From the NCBI GenBank assembly GCA_029246705.1, contig JAQWMQ010000026.1:1-64000 (forward strand): DNA of 64,000 nt, read 5' to 3'. Source of the stretch: Phycisphaerales bacterium (GTDB taxonomy: Bacteria > Planctomycetota > Phycisphaerae > Phycisphaerales > SM1A02). The translations under genes and the position numbers were made by a program. Positions 63,477-64,000 of this stretch are shown one piece after another; position 1 is the stretch's first letter; every line of letters starts with the position of its first letter. The notes beneath the pieces were generated by a model. It had not been told where the DNA came from and did no database searches. It saw nothing but the letters and a program-made list of their open reading frames with translations.

Positions 63477-64000
63477 ATGCACCAGAAACTCCCCGTCCGA
63501 CTGCTTCTGCTGACGACAGCCGTCCTCGGCGCGATCCTCATGGCGAGTTGCCAGGACCTCTTCCTGGAACGGGCCACCAAGAAGCCCAAGGCCAGCCGGA
63601 TCGGCAAGACGAACTTCGAGCACGATGTCGACCCGATCATGCGCGGAACGGTCGGAAGCGAAGGCGTGTTCACCGGATACCAACCGGTGGTCGTCCGCGG
63701 CTACGGGCTCGTGGTCGGGCTGAAGGGCACCGGAAGCCGCCTGGTCCCGGCCACTGTCAGGGCCACCATGCTCGCGGAGATGGCCCGTCGCGGCGTTGGG
63801 GATTCCAGCAACGGCTGGGGACACCTTTCGCCCGAGAAGATGCTTGAATCAAACGACACCGCGGTCGTCGTCGTCGAAGGCGTCATACCCCCCGGCGCCA
63901 TCAAGGGCTCCGAGTTCGATGTGCGGGTATTCGTGCTGCCAGGCTCGACCACCACCAGCCTCGAAGGCGGCCGGCTGTACACCACGGATCTCCGACCGGG
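63477..64000 (+). CDS. Flagellar P-ring protein FlgI homologue, lipoprotein form (3' part outside window)
   Basis: The N-terminus is a lipoprotein signal: a hydrophobic stretch ending in LMASC, where the cysteine (about residue 25) would be lipidated. The following region matches FlgI: YGLVVGLKGTGS, then AVVVVEGVIPPGA, GSEFDVRVFV and SLEGGRLYTTDL. FlgI builds the P ring around the flagellar rod in the periplasm and normally has a cleaved signal, not a lipid anchor. A longer start at 63459 is in frame but would extend the signal. The frame continues past the window edge. Whether it serves flagella or another envelope structure cannot be told here. Confidence 0.82.
   Translation, partial: MHQKLPVRLLLLTTAVLGAILMASCQDLFLERATKKPKASRIGKTNFEHDVDPIMRGTVGSEGVFTGYQPVVVRGYGLVVGLKGTGSRLVPATVRATMLAEMARRGVGDSSNGWGHLSPEKMLESNDTAVVVVEGVIPPGAIKGSEFDVRVFVLPGSTTTSLEGGRLYTTDLRP

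Noticed and set aside
60368-64000. Integration site repeat of the tRNA-Val 3' end
   Set aside because: No copy of the T-arm/acceptor sequence was seen downstream within the window.

Overview
The window looks like chromosomal DNA from a planctomycete, most likely of the class Phycisphaerae. The evidence is a high GC content, a paired PSCyt1/DUF1549/DUF1553 gene and DUF1501 gene, four secreted proteins carrying planctomycete-type dockerin-like EF-hand repeats, a Kdo transferase (outer membrane with lipid A) and a type III glutamine synthetase. No species can be named from the sequence alone. There are no rRNA genes, CRISPR arrays or intact insertion sequences. Two tRNA-Val genes are present.

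Layout. 0-5 kb: a DUF3524 glycosyltransferase cut by the window edge, divergent from a Fur-family regulator, then a minus-strand overlapping operon (TlpA-like thioredoxin, waaA, thiL, and a tsaE-yacG fusion). 5-17 kb: a one-piece HyuA-HyuB oxoprolinase, YmdB phosphodiesterase, a DUF3553 protein, a UbiB kinase, a YpdA-like reductase, astB and a large secreted dockerin-like protein. 17-28 kb: the PSCyt1 and DUF1501 pair, a broken acyltransferase, a DprE1/DprE2-like redox pair, a secreted esterase, a frameshifted JmjC cupin gene and tRNA-Val(GAC). 28-32 kb: about 1 kb without a convincing gene but with a minus-strand terminator, then a GH81 beta-1,3-glucanase with an inserted CBM6 domain. 32-48 kb is mostly housekeeping: gltX, glnN, tig, clpX, rpmB, dnaG, rpoD and a semialdehyde dehydrogenase.

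The most interesting unit is at 51.2-56.3 kb. It is a compact four-gene operon encoding a WXG100-like protein, a long helical protein, a second very small WxDQ protein and a 1306-residue membrane FtsK/SpoIIIE ATPase. It resembles a stripped-down type VII (ESX/Ess-like) secretion locus in a diderm bacterium. The ATPase carries two coiled coils around its membrane hairpin and one intact ATPase module between two degenerate ones. No other core type VII component is visible in the window.

Downstream are hrpA, tRNA-Val(TAC) and about 2.3 kb of gene-poor, locally AT-rich DNA holding two tiny membrane or exported proteins. The window ends with a DUF5684-like membrane protein and the start of a lipoprotein form of the flagellar P-ring protein FlgI. 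The secreted hydrolases, dockerin-like tags and c-type cytochrome/sulfatase-like pair suggest a polysaccharide-degrading lifestyle; this is inference.
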